Source: a bacterium
Lineage (GTDB): Bacteria; Chloroflexota; Dormibacteria; Aeolococcales; Aeolococcaceae
NCBI GenBank assembly: GCA_021847925.1
Contig: JAJZNI010000147.1
Span: 1-40,130, forward strand
Reading direction: 5' to 3'
DNA length: 40,130 nucleotides
Of this stretch, positions 30,844-39,386 are shown one piece after another. Below the pieces are notes generated by a model. It was not told the DNA's origin, made no database searches, and worked only from the letters and a program-made list of their open reading frames with translations. The position numbers and the translations under genes were made by a program. Each line of letters starts with the position of its first letter. The stretch's first letter is position 1.

Positions 30844-33800
30844 TCAGGCCACCGCCTCAGGTGCTCCCGGCCCGCCGTCCTCGAAGCGGCTCCCGTAGAC
30901 GGCGAAGTAGCGCGCCTCGGGATGGTGCAGGACGATGGCGGCGGTGGACTGCTCGGGCACGAGCTGAAACCCGTCCGTGAGCGAGACCCCGATCCGCTCC
31001 GCGGGCACGATCCCGAAGAGGACCGCATGGTCGGCGAGGTCGGGGCACGCCGGGTAACCCCAGGAATAGCGGCGGCCCTGGCCGGGCGCGAGGCCCAGCT
31101 CGCGGCGGATGTGCGCGTGGATGTACTCGGCCGTGGCCTCCGCCATCTGGGTCGCGAAGCCGTGGATGCGCAGCATGTCGTCGTAGGCCCCGTCCGCCTG
31201 GAGGCGGTTGGAGAGCTCGGAGGCGCGCGGCCCGGTGGTGACGATCTGGAGCGCCACCACGTCGCGCTCGCCCGGGGCCGCGAGCTCTCGCGGGCGCACG
31301 TAGTCCGCAAGGCAGAGCCGGTTCTGCTCCGCCTGGCGCGGGAAGCGGAAGCGGCCGATCTCCCGCTCGCGGTCCTCGGGGTCGAACACCACCACGGCGT
31401 CCCCGTCGCCGAGCGCGGGCCAGTAGCCGTAGACGGCCCGCAGCTCCAGCCAGCCGTCGCGCTGCGCCTCCCGCATGGAGCGCTCCAGCCGCGGCTCCAG
31501 CTCGGTGCGGACCAGCTCCTCCCAGCGCTGTGGGTCGCGCACGCCCCGAAACTGCCAGCTCATCTTGAAGAGCGAGGTGCGGTCGATGTGCGGGTACACG
31601 GCCTGGGGGTTGATGCCGGTGACCACCTGGACCCCCCAGAAGGGGGGCGAGGGGATGGGGGCGTCGGTGCGGGTGGAGCTGCGGGCGGGGAGGCTGCGAT
31701 CCCCGGTCCGGCCTCCCACCCCCTCCCTGGCCCTCTCGCGCTCCCGGAAGGTGTGCGCCTCCTCGCGGACGCGCTCCACCAGCGCGACCCGGCGCTCCGG
31801 GTCCAGGAGCCGATCGCAGGTGTCGAGGCCTTCGAAGGCGTCCTTGCAGTAGAAGACCCCGGGCTCGTAGACCCGCCGCTCGTCGAGGTAGAGGATGCGC
31901 CGGCCGAAACCGCGGTTGATGGCCGCCCCCCCGATGATCACCGGGTACTTCAGTCCCCGGCGCTCGAGCTCGGCGAGCAGCATCGGCATCTGCTTGCTCG
32001 TCGACACCAGCAGCGCCGAGAGGCCGATGACGTCCGCGTGAACCTCCTCGGCCTTGTCGATGATGGTGTTGAGGGGGACCTGCTTGCCCAGGTCGTGGAC
32101 GGTGTAGCCGTTGTTGGCGAGGATGGTCTTGACCAGGTTCTTGCCGATGTCGTGGACGTCGCCGAAGACGGTCGCCAGCACCACCTGGCCCTTGGCATGC
32201 CCCTCGGTGCGGTCGAGGTACCGCTCCAGGTGGGCGACGGCGCGCTTCATCACCTCGGCGCTCTGCAGGACGAAGGGAAGGATCAGCTCGCCGGCGCCGA
32301 AGCGGTCGCCCACGTCCTTCATCGCCGGCAGCAGGATCTCGTTGAGGACGGCGACGGCGCTGCGCTCGTGCAGCGCCTGGTCGATGAGGTCCTCGATCCC
32401 CTCGCGGCGGCGGTGCAGGATCTGGGCATGGATCCGCTCCGGTGGCGCCATCCCCGCGAAGGGGTCGGCGCGCTCCGCGCCCACGCGCTCGGTCACCCCC
32501 GCGAAGTGCTCGATGTAGCGTGCCAGCGCGTCGGGGCGCCGGTTGAAGATGAGGTCCTCGGCGAGCTCGCGGCGCTCGGGGCTGACCTCGGCGTAGGGCA
32601 CGGTGTGAGCGGGGTTGACGATCGCCGCGTCCAGCCCCGCCTCCACGCAGTGATAGAGGAACACCGAGTTGAGCACGGCCCGCGCCGGCGCGCCGAGGCC
32701 AAATGAGACGTTGCTCACCCCGAGCGACGTCAGCACCCCGGGCAGCTCCCCCTTGATCAGCCGGATCCCCTCGATGGTCTCCACGGCGGAGTCCACCCAC
32801 TCGGCGTCGCCGGTCGCCAGGGTGAACGTGAGCGCGTCGAAGATGAGCTGGTGGGGCGCCAGGCCGTACTCGTCGCAGGCGATGTCGCGGATGCGCCGCG
32901 CCACCTCCAGCTTGCGCTCGCGCGTCCTGGCCATCCCCGACTCGTCGATGGTGAGGGCGATGACGCACTGGCCGTGGTCGCGCACCAGAGGGAGCACGGC
33001 ATCACAGCGCTCCCGTCCATTCTCCAGGTTGATCGAGTTCACGATGCCCCGGCCGGGGAGCGCCTCCAGCGCGCGCCGGATCACCCCGGCGTCCGTGGAA
33101 TCGATGCAGAGTGGGGCCTCGACCGCCTGCTGCAGCGCCCTCACCACGGCCGCCATCTGCGCGTCCTCATCGCTGCGCTCGGTGACCGCGACACAGACGT
33201 CCAGGGTGTGGGCGCCACCCTCCACCTGACCCCTCGCGACCCGCACGATCCCCTCGTAGTCCTCGGCGAGGAGCAGCTCCTTGATCCGGCGCGATCCCTG
33301 CGCGTTGACCCGCTCGCCGATGAGGAGGGGTCGGGGCTCCTGGTGCAGCTCGATGGCGCGCGTGCTGGAGGCGAGCCGTGGGCTGAGGTCGGGGGTGCGC
33401 TGCCGCACCGGCCGTCCTCCCAGCCGGCGGACCAGCTCGGCGATGTGCTCGGGCGTGGTCCCGCAGCATCCGCCCACCGCGTTGATCCGCAGATCGCGGA
33501 CGAAGCCCTCGAGCTGCTCTCCCATGGGCACCGGCTCCAGCGGGAAGTGCGCCCGGCCCCCGACGTTCAGGGGCAGCCCGGCGTTGGGGATGCACGAGAT
33601 CGGCAGCCGGCTGTTCTCGGAGAGGTGGCGGAGCGGCTCGCCCATGTACTCGGGACCGGTGCCGCAGTTGAGCCCCACGACGTCCACCCGCAGTCCCTCG
33701 AGGATGGCGAGGACGGCGCTGATGTCGGTGCCGAGCAGCATGCGCCCGGAGACGTCGAGGGATGCCTGGGCCTGGATGGGCACGCTCCTGCCGCCGCCTT

Positions 33801-34371
33801 CCATGGCGGCCCGGGCGCCGAAGACGGCGGCCTTCACCTCGAGGATGTCCTGGGCGGTCTCGATGAGAAGGAGGTCGACGCCTCCGTCCAGCAGGCCCTC
33901 GGCCTGGGTGCGAAAGGCCGCCACGAGCTCGCCGAAGGTGATCGCGCCGAGCGACGGGTCGCTGCTCGCGGGAAGGAACCCCGAGGGCCCCATGCTCCCG
34001 GCCACGAAGCGCCGCCGCCCCGGCGCGGAATGCTCGTCGGCGAGGCGGCGGGCGAGGCGCGCGGCGGTGTGGTTGAGCTCGTGGGTGCGATCCGCGGCGC
34101 CCCACTCGCGAAGGCGCAGCGGGGTGCTCTGGAAGGTGCAGGTCTCGATGACGTCCGCCCCCGCCTCGAGGAAGGAGCGATGGACGCGCTCGACCAGGTC
34201 TGGGCTGTGCAGGACCAGGCCGTCCACCCATCCCTCGAGCTCCGGGCCGCCCCACCGATCCGGCGACGGCTCCAGGGCGTGGAGGCTGGTCCCCATCGCC
34301 CCGTCGAAGACGAGGACGCGCTGGGCCAGCGTTCCCAGGTAGTCGGAGGTGTCGGCGGGGTTCTCGGTCAT
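30844..34371 (-). CDS. metH: Cobalamin-dependent methionine synthase
   Basis: 1175 aa. It transfers methyl from methyl-tetrahydrofolate via B12 to homocysteine. Domains in order: homocysteine-binding barrel 10-320 (zinc Cys236 in [10 protein letters not shown], Cys302-Cys303 in [10 protein letters not shown]); folate barrel 345-620 ([26 protein letters not shown]); B12 cap 645-730; B12 Rossmann domain 730-870 with GDVHDIGKN (lower-axial His740) and GGAAINR; and AdoMet reactivation domain 905-1160 ending [14 protein letters not shown]. All four modules are present at near-normal length (about 1200). ATG 34371 fits the N-terminus; the open frame above is not protein-like. It is divergent from infA across 130 nt. 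I saw no cobalamin riboswitch box in that gap. Confidence 0.97.
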   Translation of the reverse strand: MTENPADTSDYLGTLAQRVLVFDGAMGTSLHALEPSPDRWGGPELEGWVDGLVLHSPDLVERVHRSFLEAGADVIETCTFQSTPLRLREWGAADRTHELNHTAARLARRLADEHSAPGRRRFVAGSMGPSGFLPASSDPSLGAITFGELVAAFRTQAEGLLDGGVDLLLIETAQDILEVKAAVFGARAAMEGGGRSVPIQAQASLDVSGRMLLGTDISAVLAILEGLRVDVVGLNCGTGPEYMGEPLRHLSENSRLPISCIPNAGLPLNVGGRAHFPLEPVPMGEQLEGFVRDLRINAVGGCCGTTPEHIAELVRRLGGRPVRQRTPDLSPRLASSTRAIELHQEPRPLLIGERVNAQGSRRIKELLLAEDYEGIVRVARGQVEGGAHTLDVCVAVTERSDEDAQMAAVVRALQQAVEAPLCIDSTDAGVIRRALEALPGRGIVNSINLENGRERCDAVLPLVRDHGQCVIALTIDESGMARTRERKLEVARRIRDIACDEYGLAPHQLIFDALTFTLATGDAEWVDSAVETIEGIRLIKGELPGVLTSLGVSNVSFGLGAPARAVLNSVFLYHCVEAGLDAAIVNPAHTVPYAEVSPERRELAEDLIFNRRPDALARYIEHFAGVTERVGAERADPFAGMAPPERIHAQILHRRREGIEDLIDQALHERSAVAVLNEILLPAMKDVGDRFGAGELILPFVLQSAEVMKRAVAHLERYLDRTEGHAKGQVVLATVFGDVHDIGKNLVKTILANNGYTVHDLGKQVPLNTIIDKAEEVHADVIGLSALLVSTSKQMPMLLAELERRGLKYPVIIGGAAINRGFGRRILYLDERRVYEPGVFYCKDAFEGLDTCDRLLDPERRVALVERVREEAHTFRERERAREGVGGRTGDRSLPARSSTRTDAPIPSPPFWGVQVVTGINPQAVYPHIDRTSLFKMSWQFRGVRDPQRWEELVRTELEPRLERSMREAQRDGWLELRAVYGYWPALGDGDAVVVFDPEDREREIGRFRFPRQAEQNRLCLADYVRPRELAAPGERDVVALQIVTTGPRASELSNRLQADGAYDDMLRIHGFATQMAEATAEYIHAHIRRELGLAPGQGRRYSWGYPACPDLADHAVLFGIVPAERIGVSLTDGFQLVPEQSTAAIVLHHPEARYFAVYGSRFEDGGPGAPEAVA

Positions 34372-34490
34372 GGGCACCGGTGCCGGCCGGCGCCGCCGTG
34401 CTACGCTCGATAGCCCGGCGGTTCCGGTTGATCCGTTCTCGCCACTATACGCAGGCTGGAAGCGCCCGCTCCGCGGGCGGCCATCATCAG

Positions 34491-34498
34491 AGGAGAGG
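34491..34498 (+). promoter_or_regulatory. Shine-Dalgarno AGGAGAGG that fixes the infA GTG start
   Basis: AGGAGAGG ends 3 nt (core GGAG 6 nt) before GTG 34502. It supports the long form of IF-1 over the internal ATG at codon 9. Confidence 0.65.
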
Positions 34499-34501
34499 TT
34501 C

Positions 34502-34804
34502 GTGGCACGACGTCCCCGCCCCGGCATGCAGCGGCGGCGCCCGCCGCGGCGCCGCGACGCCCCCGCCGATGGCGCCGCCGTCGCCGAGGTCAAGGAGGAG
34601 ACGATCGAGATGGACGCCACCGTGGTGGAGTCCCTCCCGAACGCCATGTTCCGGGTCAAGCTCCAGACCGGCCAGGAGGTGCTGGCCTACACGTCGGGGA
34701 AGATGCGCAAGTTCTACATCCGCATCTACATCGGCGACCGGGTCCGCGTCCAGCTCAGTCCCTACGACCTGAGCCGCGCCCGGGTCACCTTCCGGTACAA
34801 GTAG
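34502..34804 (+). CDS. infA: Translation initiation factor IF-1 with basic N-terminal extension
   Basis: 100 aa. IF-1 binds the 30S A site during initiation. Residues 32-100 are the OB-fold: [20 protein letters not shown], then [19 protein letters not shown] and [16 protein letters not shown], close to standard IF-1, which is about 72 aa in total. The first 28 residues are extra, Arg/Pro-rich ([15 protein letters not shown]) and probably disordered, so they may contact rRNA. The start is set by a good ribosome-binding site. The gene stands alone, divergent from metH, rather than in the usual secY-adk-map-infA-rpmJ cluster, so it may be a relocated or second copy. Confidence 0.9.
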   Translation: MARRPRPGMQRRRPPRRRDAPADGAAVAEVKEETIEMDATVVESLPNAMFRVKLQTGQEVLAYTSGKMRKFYIRIYIGDRVRVQLSPYDLSRARVTFRYK

Positions 34805-34874
34805 GGACGCACGGATGCACGGGGGGGGGCCGGCGCGGGGACGATGACGCCGGGTCGGGGCGAGGGGATCCGGC

Positions 34875-35822
34875 TCAGCCGCCGGCCGGCACGGAGCGAG
34901 CCTCGGTCGCCATCCGCTCGCGGTGGTGGCTCACCGTGGCGTGGAGTCCGGTCTCGAGGGTGACGCGTGGCCGCCAGCCCAGGCGCGCCGCGGCGAGCGA
35001 CGGGTCGAGGCAGGAGCGGAGCTGCTCTCCCGGTTTGGCCGGACCGTGCCGGGCGGGTGCGGTGACGCCGACGGCGGCGGCGAGGCGCCGGTAGAGGTCG
35101 TTGACGTCCACCTCCACGCCCGTGCCGATGTTGTAGCTGCCCGGTGGCGCGTCCACCGCGGCGAGGTTCGCCGCGACCACGTCGCCGACGTAGACGTAGT
35201 CGCGGGTCTGGGTGCCGTCACCGTTGATGGTGGGGATCAGCCCGCGCAGCAACCGGTCCGTGAAGATGGCCACCACGCCCGCCTCTCCGTGCGGGTCCTG
35301 GCGCGGACCGTACACGTTGGCGTAGCGGAGGGAGACGAACTCGAGACCGTGGAGCCCCGCGTAGACGCCCCCGTAGACCTCACCCGCGACCTTGGCGGCG
35401 CCGTAGTGGGACGCCGGCCGCGGGGGATGCTCCTCCGTGGTCGGCAGGGCATCGGTGTCGCCGTACATCGCTCCCCCGCTCGAGGCGAACACCACGCGCC
35501 GCACCCCCACCTCGACGCAGGCCTGGAGCAGATTGACCGTCCCCAGGACGTTGATGCGCGTGTCCACCAGAGGGTCCGCGACCGAGCGGCGGACGTCGAT
35601 CTGCGCCGCATGGTGGAAGACGACCTCCGGCCGCTCGCGAGCCAGGATCCCCGCGAGGTCCGCGGCGACGTCCGCCTCCACGAAGCGCGCCGCCTCGGGC
35701 ACCTGGGAACGGCTCCCCCGCGAGAGGTCGTCGAGCACGGTCACCTCATCGCCGCCCGCGATCAGCGCGTCCGCGAGGTGCGAGCCGATGAACCCGGCTC
35801 CCCCCGTCACCAGGGCCCTCAT
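34875..35822 (-). CDS. NAD-dependent sugar-nucleotide epimerase (GalE-like SDR)
   Basis: 315 aa from ATG 35822. Extended SDR: the Rossmann loop ALVTGGAGFIGSHLADALI (residues 3-21) binds NAD, VLDDLSRGS follows, the catalytic Ser lies in FASSGGAMYGD, and YGAAK gives the Tyr-x-x-x-Lys pair. RYANVYGPRQDPHGEAGVV and GDGTQTRDYVYVGDVV are typical of UDP-glucose 4-epimerase/UDP-GalNAc epimerase relatives (GalE group 2). It would interconvert a UDP- or dTDP-sugar for cell-surface glycans. It lies 52 nt after the LPG-synthase-like gene on the same strand, suggesting an envelope operon. The exact sugar is unknown. Confidence 0.92.
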   Translation of the reverse strand: MRALVTGGAGFIGSHLADALIAGGDEVTVLDDLSRGSRSQVPEAARFVEADVAADLAGILARERPEVVFHHAAQIDVRRSVADPLVDTRINVLGTVNLLQACVEVGVRRVVFASSGGAMYGDTDALPTTEEHPPRPASHYGAAKVAGEVYGGVYAGLHGLEFVSLRYANVYGPRQDPHGEAGVVAIFTDRLLRGLIPTINGDGTQTRDYVYVGDVVAANLAAVDAPPGSYNIGTGVEVDVNDLYRRLAAAVGVTAPARHGPAKPGEQLRSCLDPSLAAARLGWRPRVTLETGLHATVSHHRERMATEARSVPAGG

Positions 35823-35874
35823 CGTGGGGCGCTGCGAGCGAGGAACCGCGGGCGGGAGGTGGACGCCGCCGAGC

Positions 35875-36981
35875 TCACGCGACGCGTCCTGTGGTGGCGG
35901 TCTGATCGGCTCGCCCCGCCAGCGTGGGCTCGGAACCGAGGCGTGCCTCGTGGTGAGCGCCCTGCGCCGCCGCACGCGACATCCGCACGTTGAGCACGGC
36001 GAAGACCACGAAGCCGATCACCACCAGGCTGCCGTAGCTGATGCTGCCGTCGAGGAGCGCCACCGAGATCGCCCGCGTCCGGCTGAGGCCCGCGACCAGC
36101 ACCAGGGTGGTGGCGACCCCCGCCTGCACCAGCCCGACGCCACCGGGGGTGAAGGGGACCGACGTCAGCAGGGCCGCCACCAGGGCGACCATCACGAACT
36201 GGGAGATCCCAACCCTCTGGCTCAGGCCCAGGGCGGCGATGACCAGGCCGAGCCGCCCCGACTCGCAGGCCCAGACCATGACCGTCAGCCCGAGCAGGGT
36301 GGGCCAGCGCCGCAGCGAGCTCACCGCTCCGGATCGGAAGGACTCGTAGCGACGGAAGAGCGGTGCGGGGAGCAGGCGCAGGACGCGGGCGCCCCGTCCC
36401 GATCGCATCAGCACGATCAACCCCGCTCCCGCGAGGCAGAGCGCGGCCCCGCCGACCACGTAGGGGATGAGCGTCGCCGACGATCGCTTGTGGAAGACGT
36501 AGGCGCTGGACGCGAGCAGCAGGGTCATGATCACGCTGATGTCGAGGAGGCGCTCGCTCACCACGGTCCCCAGCGCCTTGCTGCCCGGGATCCGTTCCCT
36601 CACGCGTGCGAGGTAGGCGCGGTAGAAGTCACCCATCTTGGCGGGCACCACGCAGTTGACGAAGAACGAGGCCAGGATCAGCGGGGTGAGCCGCCGCACG
36701 CGCCGCGGCTCGCCGGCGTTGGCGAGCAGCACCTGCCAGCGCACCCCACGGGCCAAGAAGGAGAGGTAGTAGACGACCCCCGCCAGCACGTAGAGGGCCA
36801 CGTTGGCGCGGCGGATCTCGGCCCACGCCCCGGCCCACGGGACGTTGGCGCGCCACACCACCACCACCACCACGGCCAGGGCGACCGTGATCGTGATCAG
36901 GGTCCGCTTGGAGAGCAGGCGGGCCGGCAGAGCGCCCGCCTGGTCCTTCTCCGCCACCTCCACGGGGATGCCGTCGCTCAC
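35875..36981 (-). CDS. Lysylphosphatidylglycerol-synthase-type (UPF0104/AglD) membrane protein
   Basis: 368 aa from GTG 36981, with about 8 hydrophobic helices. Family elements: ALYVLAGVVYYLSFLARGVRW, FFVNCVVPAKMGDFYRAYLAR (the NxxxPxRxGDxxR motif, here with Lys), GTVVSERLLDISVI and FTPGGVGLVQAG (PGGxGxxE-type motif with Gln). It is the flippase-like N-terminal domain of MprF without the lysyl transferase part, as in YbhN/AglD proteins that flip lipids or lipid-linked sugars. With the epimerase gene downstream, an envelope-glycolipid role is likely. TAGGGT lies 10 nt before the start. Confidence 0.88.
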   Translation of the reverse strand: MSDGIPVEVAEKDQAGALPARLLSKRTLITITVALAVVVVVVWRANVPWAGAWAEIRRANVALYVLAGVVYYLSFLARGVRWQVLLANAGEPRRVRRLTPLILASFFVNCVVPAKMGDFYRAYLARVRERIPGSKALGTVVSERLLDISVIMTLLLASSAYVFHKRSSATLIPYVVGGAALCLAGAGLIVLMRSGRGARVLRLLPAPLFRRYESFRSGAVSSLRRWPTLLGLTVMVWACESGRLGLVIAALGLSQRVGISQFVMVALVAALLTSVPFTPGGVGLVQAGVATTLVLVAGLSRTRAISVALLDGSISYGSLVVIGFVVFAVLNVRMSRAAAQGAHHEARLGSEPTLAGRADQTATTGRVA

Positions 36982-36991
36982 GCTGTTCCGG

Positions 36992-36997
36992 ACCCTA
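36992..36997 (-). promoter_or_regulatory. -10-like TAGGGT, 10 nt before the membrane protein GTG
   Basis: TAnnnT hexamer with 10 nt to GTG 36981; no ribosome-binding site is evident. Confidence 0.3.
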
Positions 36998-37079
36998 GCA
37001 CGGCCGGCCGGGCCGGCCCGTCTCGGCCCTGCTCCGGGCCGTCACGGAACCGTCACCGCCCCACCCACCGGTCACCCCG

Positions 37080-37589
37080 TCAGCGCCGCGGGCGGGGACC
37101 GCGCCCCGGTTCGGGGGGCGACGCTCTCCGCGCGCTGTCGCGCTCGGCGAGGATGCGAACCACCGGATCGGGTCGCGCCTCCCCCTCGGTGCGGGCGGAG
37201 AGCGGCCGGCTGTCCCACTGGCGGAGCTTGAAGACCCCCTTCAGCGCGCTGTAGGGGATGGCCACGGTGCGCAGCTCGGACGCATCCGCCTCCACCAGCC
37301 GCCAGACGCCCCCGAAGCGTCCCAGGCGCGAGTCGGCGGCGACCGACGCCCTCAGAACCTCGCCATCGACGAAGTGGAACGCCGCCCTGTCCCACTCCGC
37401 GACATCGCCGGGCAACGGCGTGGGGTGCCCGATGATCACCTGCCGGATGGCCGTGAGAGGGAGGAGCGCGCGCTCGTTGTTGGGGTCGGCGCCGCTGATC
37501 TCCGCCTCGAGGAGCGCGCGATCGAAGCTGACGTCCTCGACCTCCGCGTGGAGGATCTCGCCGTCGAGGAAGCGGATCAGGACATGCAC
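37080..37589 (-). CDS. Hypothetical protein with two copies of a DGE/LxxLK-type domain
   Basis: 169 aa from GTG 37589. Two similar halves are visible. Residues 3-52 have VLIRFLDGEILHAEVEDVSF and LLPLTAIRQVII. Residues 70-123 have AFHFVDGEVLRASVAADS and AIPYSALKGVFKLR. Each looks like a small beta-barrel-type unit with a closing Leu-Lys-x-Val-Phe strand, reminiscent of DUF6982-type domains (tentative). The tail (135-169) is Arg/Pro-rich. There is no signal peptide. TACCCT 9 nt before the GTG supports this start over ATG 37619. Function is unknown. Confidence 0.68.
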   Translation of the reverse strand: MHVLIRFLDGEILHAEVEDVSFDRALLEAEISGADPNNERALLPLTAIRQVIIGHPTPLPGDVAEWDRAAFHFVDGEVLRASVAADSRLGRFGGVWRLVEADASELRTVAIPYSALKGVFKLRQWDSRPLSARTEGEARPDPVVRILAERDSARRASPPEPGRGPRPRR

Positions 37590-37598
37590 GACGGCCGC

Positions 37599-37604
37599 AG
37601 GGTA
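37599..37604 (-). promoter_or_regulatory. -10-like TACCCT, 9 nt before the two-domain hypothetical
   Basis: TAnnnT hexamer with 9 nt to GTG 37589, consistent with leaderless start. Confidence 0.3.
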
Positions 37605-37661
37605 CGCCGGAGCGCGCACCGCGTGCGCTCACGTGCGAGCCGGAGGGACCCCTCGCCGAGA

Positions 37662-37700
37662 GATGAAAGAGGCCCCCGGGAGCACGGGCTCCCGGGGGCC
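37662..37700 (-). terminator. Rho-independent terminator of the histone-like gene
   Basis: On the minus strand, GGCCCCCGGGAGC-CCGT-GCTCCCGGGGGCC forms a perfect 13-bp stem with tetraloop (37671-37700). It is followed by TCTTTCATC, the most U-rich tail in the window. It lies 22 nt after the stop of the histone-like gene. Confidence 0.85.
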
Positions 37701-37722
37701 GTGGGGCCTGAACAGGGCGCGA

Positions 37723-38481
37723 TCAGGGCGCGGGCGGAGCCGCGGGGGTCGCGGCCGGCGCACCGGGGGCGGCGCGTCTCGCGGTGCGCCGCACCGTCGT
37801 CCTCTTGGCGGTGCCGGCGGCGGGAGCGGTGCGCTTGACCGCAGCCCGCGTCGACGTCCGCTTGACGGTCCGCTTCGCCGCGGCCGCCGGTGCGGCGCGC
37901 TTGGCGGTGGTGCGCTTGACGGTCCGCTTCGCCGCGGCGGCCGGTGCGGCGCGCTTGGCGGTGGTGCGCTTGACGGTCCGCTTCGCCGCGGCCGCCGGTG
38001 CGGTGCGCCTGGTGGTGGTGCGCTTGGCGGTCCGCTTCGCCGCGGCCGCCGGTGCGGTGCGCTTGGCGCTGGTGCGCTTGGCGGTGGTGCGCTTGGCGGT
38101 GGTGCGCTTGGCGGTGGTGCGCTTGGCGGTGGTGCGCTTGGCGGTGCCGCGCTTGGCGGTGCCGCGCTTGGCGCCCCCGGACGCCGCCGACGCGGCGGGC
38201 CTGCGGCCGGTGGTCCGCTTCCTGGCGCCGCCACCCCGCACGGCCGCGGCCACCTGGCCGACCGCCCTGCGGAGCTCGCCGTCCAGACGCTCGACCGACT
38301 TCTCGAGTCCCGCGAGTCGCTTCTCCAGCTCGCCGACCGGCAGTGCCTTGACCAGGCCCTGCACAGCCTTCAGGAGATCGCCTCCGGCGCCGCCGGTGCG
38401 CGCTGCGGCGCGACCCCGCCGGGCCGTGCCCTTGGTGGCGCGCGTCGCACCTGCGCCTTTGCTTCGTCTCGTCCTGGCCAT
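37723..38481 (-). CDS. Histone-H1-like Lys/Arg/Ala repeat protein (nucleoid-associated)
   Basis: 252 aa from ATG 38481. Residues 1-30 are basic. Residues 34-82 form an amphipathic helical/coiled-coil segment (LLKAVQGLVKALPVGELEKR, then LEKSVERLDGELRRAV) suited to oligomerisation. Residues 83-240 are a basic tail: about seven AKRTT/AKRGT pentads (104-141), then four 18-residue repeats of the form TTAKRAAPAAAAKRTVKR (139-210). Such tails resemble eukaryotic H1, HupB and Hc1/Hc2-type proteins, which compact DNA and can be acetylated on Lys. There is no HU fold at the N-terminus. GGAGG lies 10 nt upstream and a TTGACA promoter further up. DNA binding is inferred from composition. Confidence 0.82.
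   Translation of the reverse strand: MARTRRSKGAGATRATKGTARRGRAAARTGGAGGDLLKAVQGLVKALPVGELEKRLAGLEKSVERLDGELRRAVGQVAAAVRGGGARKRTTGRRPAASAASGGAKRGTAKRGTAKRTTAKRTTAKRTTAKRTTAKRTSAKRTAPAAAAKRTAKRTTTRRTAPAAAAKRTVKRTTAKRAAPAAAAKRTVKRTTAKRAAPAAAAKRTVKRTSTRAAVKRTAPAAGTAKRTTVRRTARRAAPGAPAATPAAPPAP
37859..38074. repeat. Four tandem 54-bp repeats within the histone-like gene
   Basis: Units begin at 37859, 37913, 37967 and 38021 on the plus strand, each starting CGCTTG(A/G)CGGTCCGCTTCGC (20 nt), with few substitutions. Each encodes one 18-residue basic repeat. Near identity at DNA level, not only protein level, indicates recent duplication or conversion. Confidence 0.9.
38059..38163. repeat. Seven tandem 15-bp repeats within the histone-like gene
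   Basis: Unit GCGCTTGGCGGTGGT, copies 2-5 identical, copies 1, 6 and 7 with one or two changes, and a partial eighth copy to about 38173. It encodes the TTAKR pentads in frame. Copy number could change by slippage without breaking the frame. Confidence 0.92.
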
Positions 38482-38571
38482 AAGCTGAGAGCCTCCGTGA
38501 TCGCGGCGGCCGGTCTGGCGGCCCGCCGGTTTTTGACAGGGACTGAATTTTCCCCGCCACAATCGCCGCAT

Positions 38572-38600
38572 AGCATGCGGCCTCCCCACACGGATGTCAA
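38572..38600 (-). promoter_or_regulatory. Promoter of the histone-like gene
   Basis: On the minus strand, perfect -35 TTGACA (38595-38600), 17-nt spacer, CATGCT (38572-38577); TATGCG overlaps just downstream as an alternative. The leader to the ATG at 38481 is about 85 nt. The whole gap 38482-38693 is relatively AT-rich and holds no gene. Confidence 0.6.
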
Positions 38601-38693
38601 CGTGTTGGAGACAACTCGGGGTATATCACATGAACCGGCCGGCGACGTGACGGCGTCGAAACGGTGCCGGGTGGTTGCGTCATCGACGCCGCG

Positions 38694-39287
38694 TCATGCG
38701 CTGGGTTCGCGCCCGATCCGGACCATGAGGGCCAGGGCGGAGGCGGTGCCGGTCCCGTAGACCAGGTGGGCGATGAGGTCGGGAAAGAGCTCCGGCGCGC
38801 GGTACTTCCACACCGGGCGATACAGGCCGGTGACGGGCAGCAGCAGGTAGCTCGTGCTCCACACCGCCATCCCGAACGCGGGGTTCCAGGCCCGAGGCCG
38901 TCGTGACGTGCGCGCCGCGACCATCCCCAGCAGGCTGCCCCACCACATTCCATATCCCCAGTGCACCACGGCTCCGACGAGGTGGGCAAAGCGTGCCTCC
39001 AGGGCGCGCTGGGTCACCCCCTCATAGACCCGCCGGCCCACATGCGCGGACGCGGATGCCGCGACCCAGCCGTCGCTCGCGGCATCCCGCGAGCTCCCGC
39101 AGCCACCGGCGCGCGCGGACCGGCGCGACGGCGCCCGCGACGCGCGCGGGTGCGCGCCCTCGTCGCCCTCCGGCTCGCGCTCCTGGAACGGCTCGCGAAG
39201 CCGCCAGAAGGCGTCCATGGCGGCGGTCCCCACGGCGCCGGCCACCGCACCGCGCGCCGCGCCGGAGAGCAGCCGGGATCGCCTCAT
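38694..39287 (-). CDS. Hypothetical integral membrane protein (DUF1440/YagU-like layout)
   Basis: 197 aa from the second ATG at 39287. Three to four hydrophobic segments: GAARGAVAGAVGTAAMDAFW (residues about 8-27), VVHWGYGMWWGSLLGMVAA, FGMAVWSTSYLLLPVTGLY and LIAHLVYGTGTASALALM. Between the first two lies a charged 70-residue loop. The small-residue N-terminal helix ending in MDAFW, and the His-x-x-x-Gly positions, resemble YagU/DUF1440-like inner-membrane proteins, but the match is only partial. It sits upstream of the histone-like gene on the same strand. TACGCT lies 6 nt before ATG 39287 and overlaps the spacing for ATG 39290, so I prefer 39287. Confidence 0.68.
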   Translation of the reverse strand: MRRSRLLSGAARGAVAGAVGTAAMDAFWRLREPFQEREPEGDEGAHPRASRAPSRRSARAGGCGSSRDAASDGWVAASASAHVGRRVYEGVTQRALEARFAHLVGAVVHWGYGMWWGSLLGMVAARTSRRPRAWNPAFGMAVWSTSYLLLPVTGLYRPVWKYRAPELFPDLIAHLVYGTGTASALALMVRIGREPSA

Positions 39288-39293
39288 CATCCA

Positions 39294-39299
39294 AGCGTA
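39294..39299 (-). promoter_or_regulatory. -10-like TACGCT, 6 nt before the membrane protein ATG
   Basis: TAnnnT hexamer; 6 nt to the ATG at 39287 and 3 nt to the ATG at 39290. The spacing favours the second ATG. Confidence 0.3.
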
Positions 39300-39386
39300 A
39301 CCGCGCGACCGGCCATCCGCGCGGTGCGGTGAGCCGCGACGGCGCCGGCCGGCCGGCGCCGGGCCCGGTCGCCCCGCAACGGAGCG

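Noticed and set aside
34372-34501. Possible cobalamin or SAM riboswitch between metH and infA
   Set aside because: The gap is only 130 nt and shared by two divergent genes, with no B12-box-like or SAM core sequence seen.
34821-34829. Run of nine G residues after infA
   Set aside because: Non-coding in a convergent gap; no link to a gene start, and a homopolymer of this kind may be mis-sequenced.
37859-38173. Regular repeats considered as a CRISPR array or mobile-element ends
   Set aside because: No spacers; repeats are contiguous, in frame and encode the basic tail of one protein.
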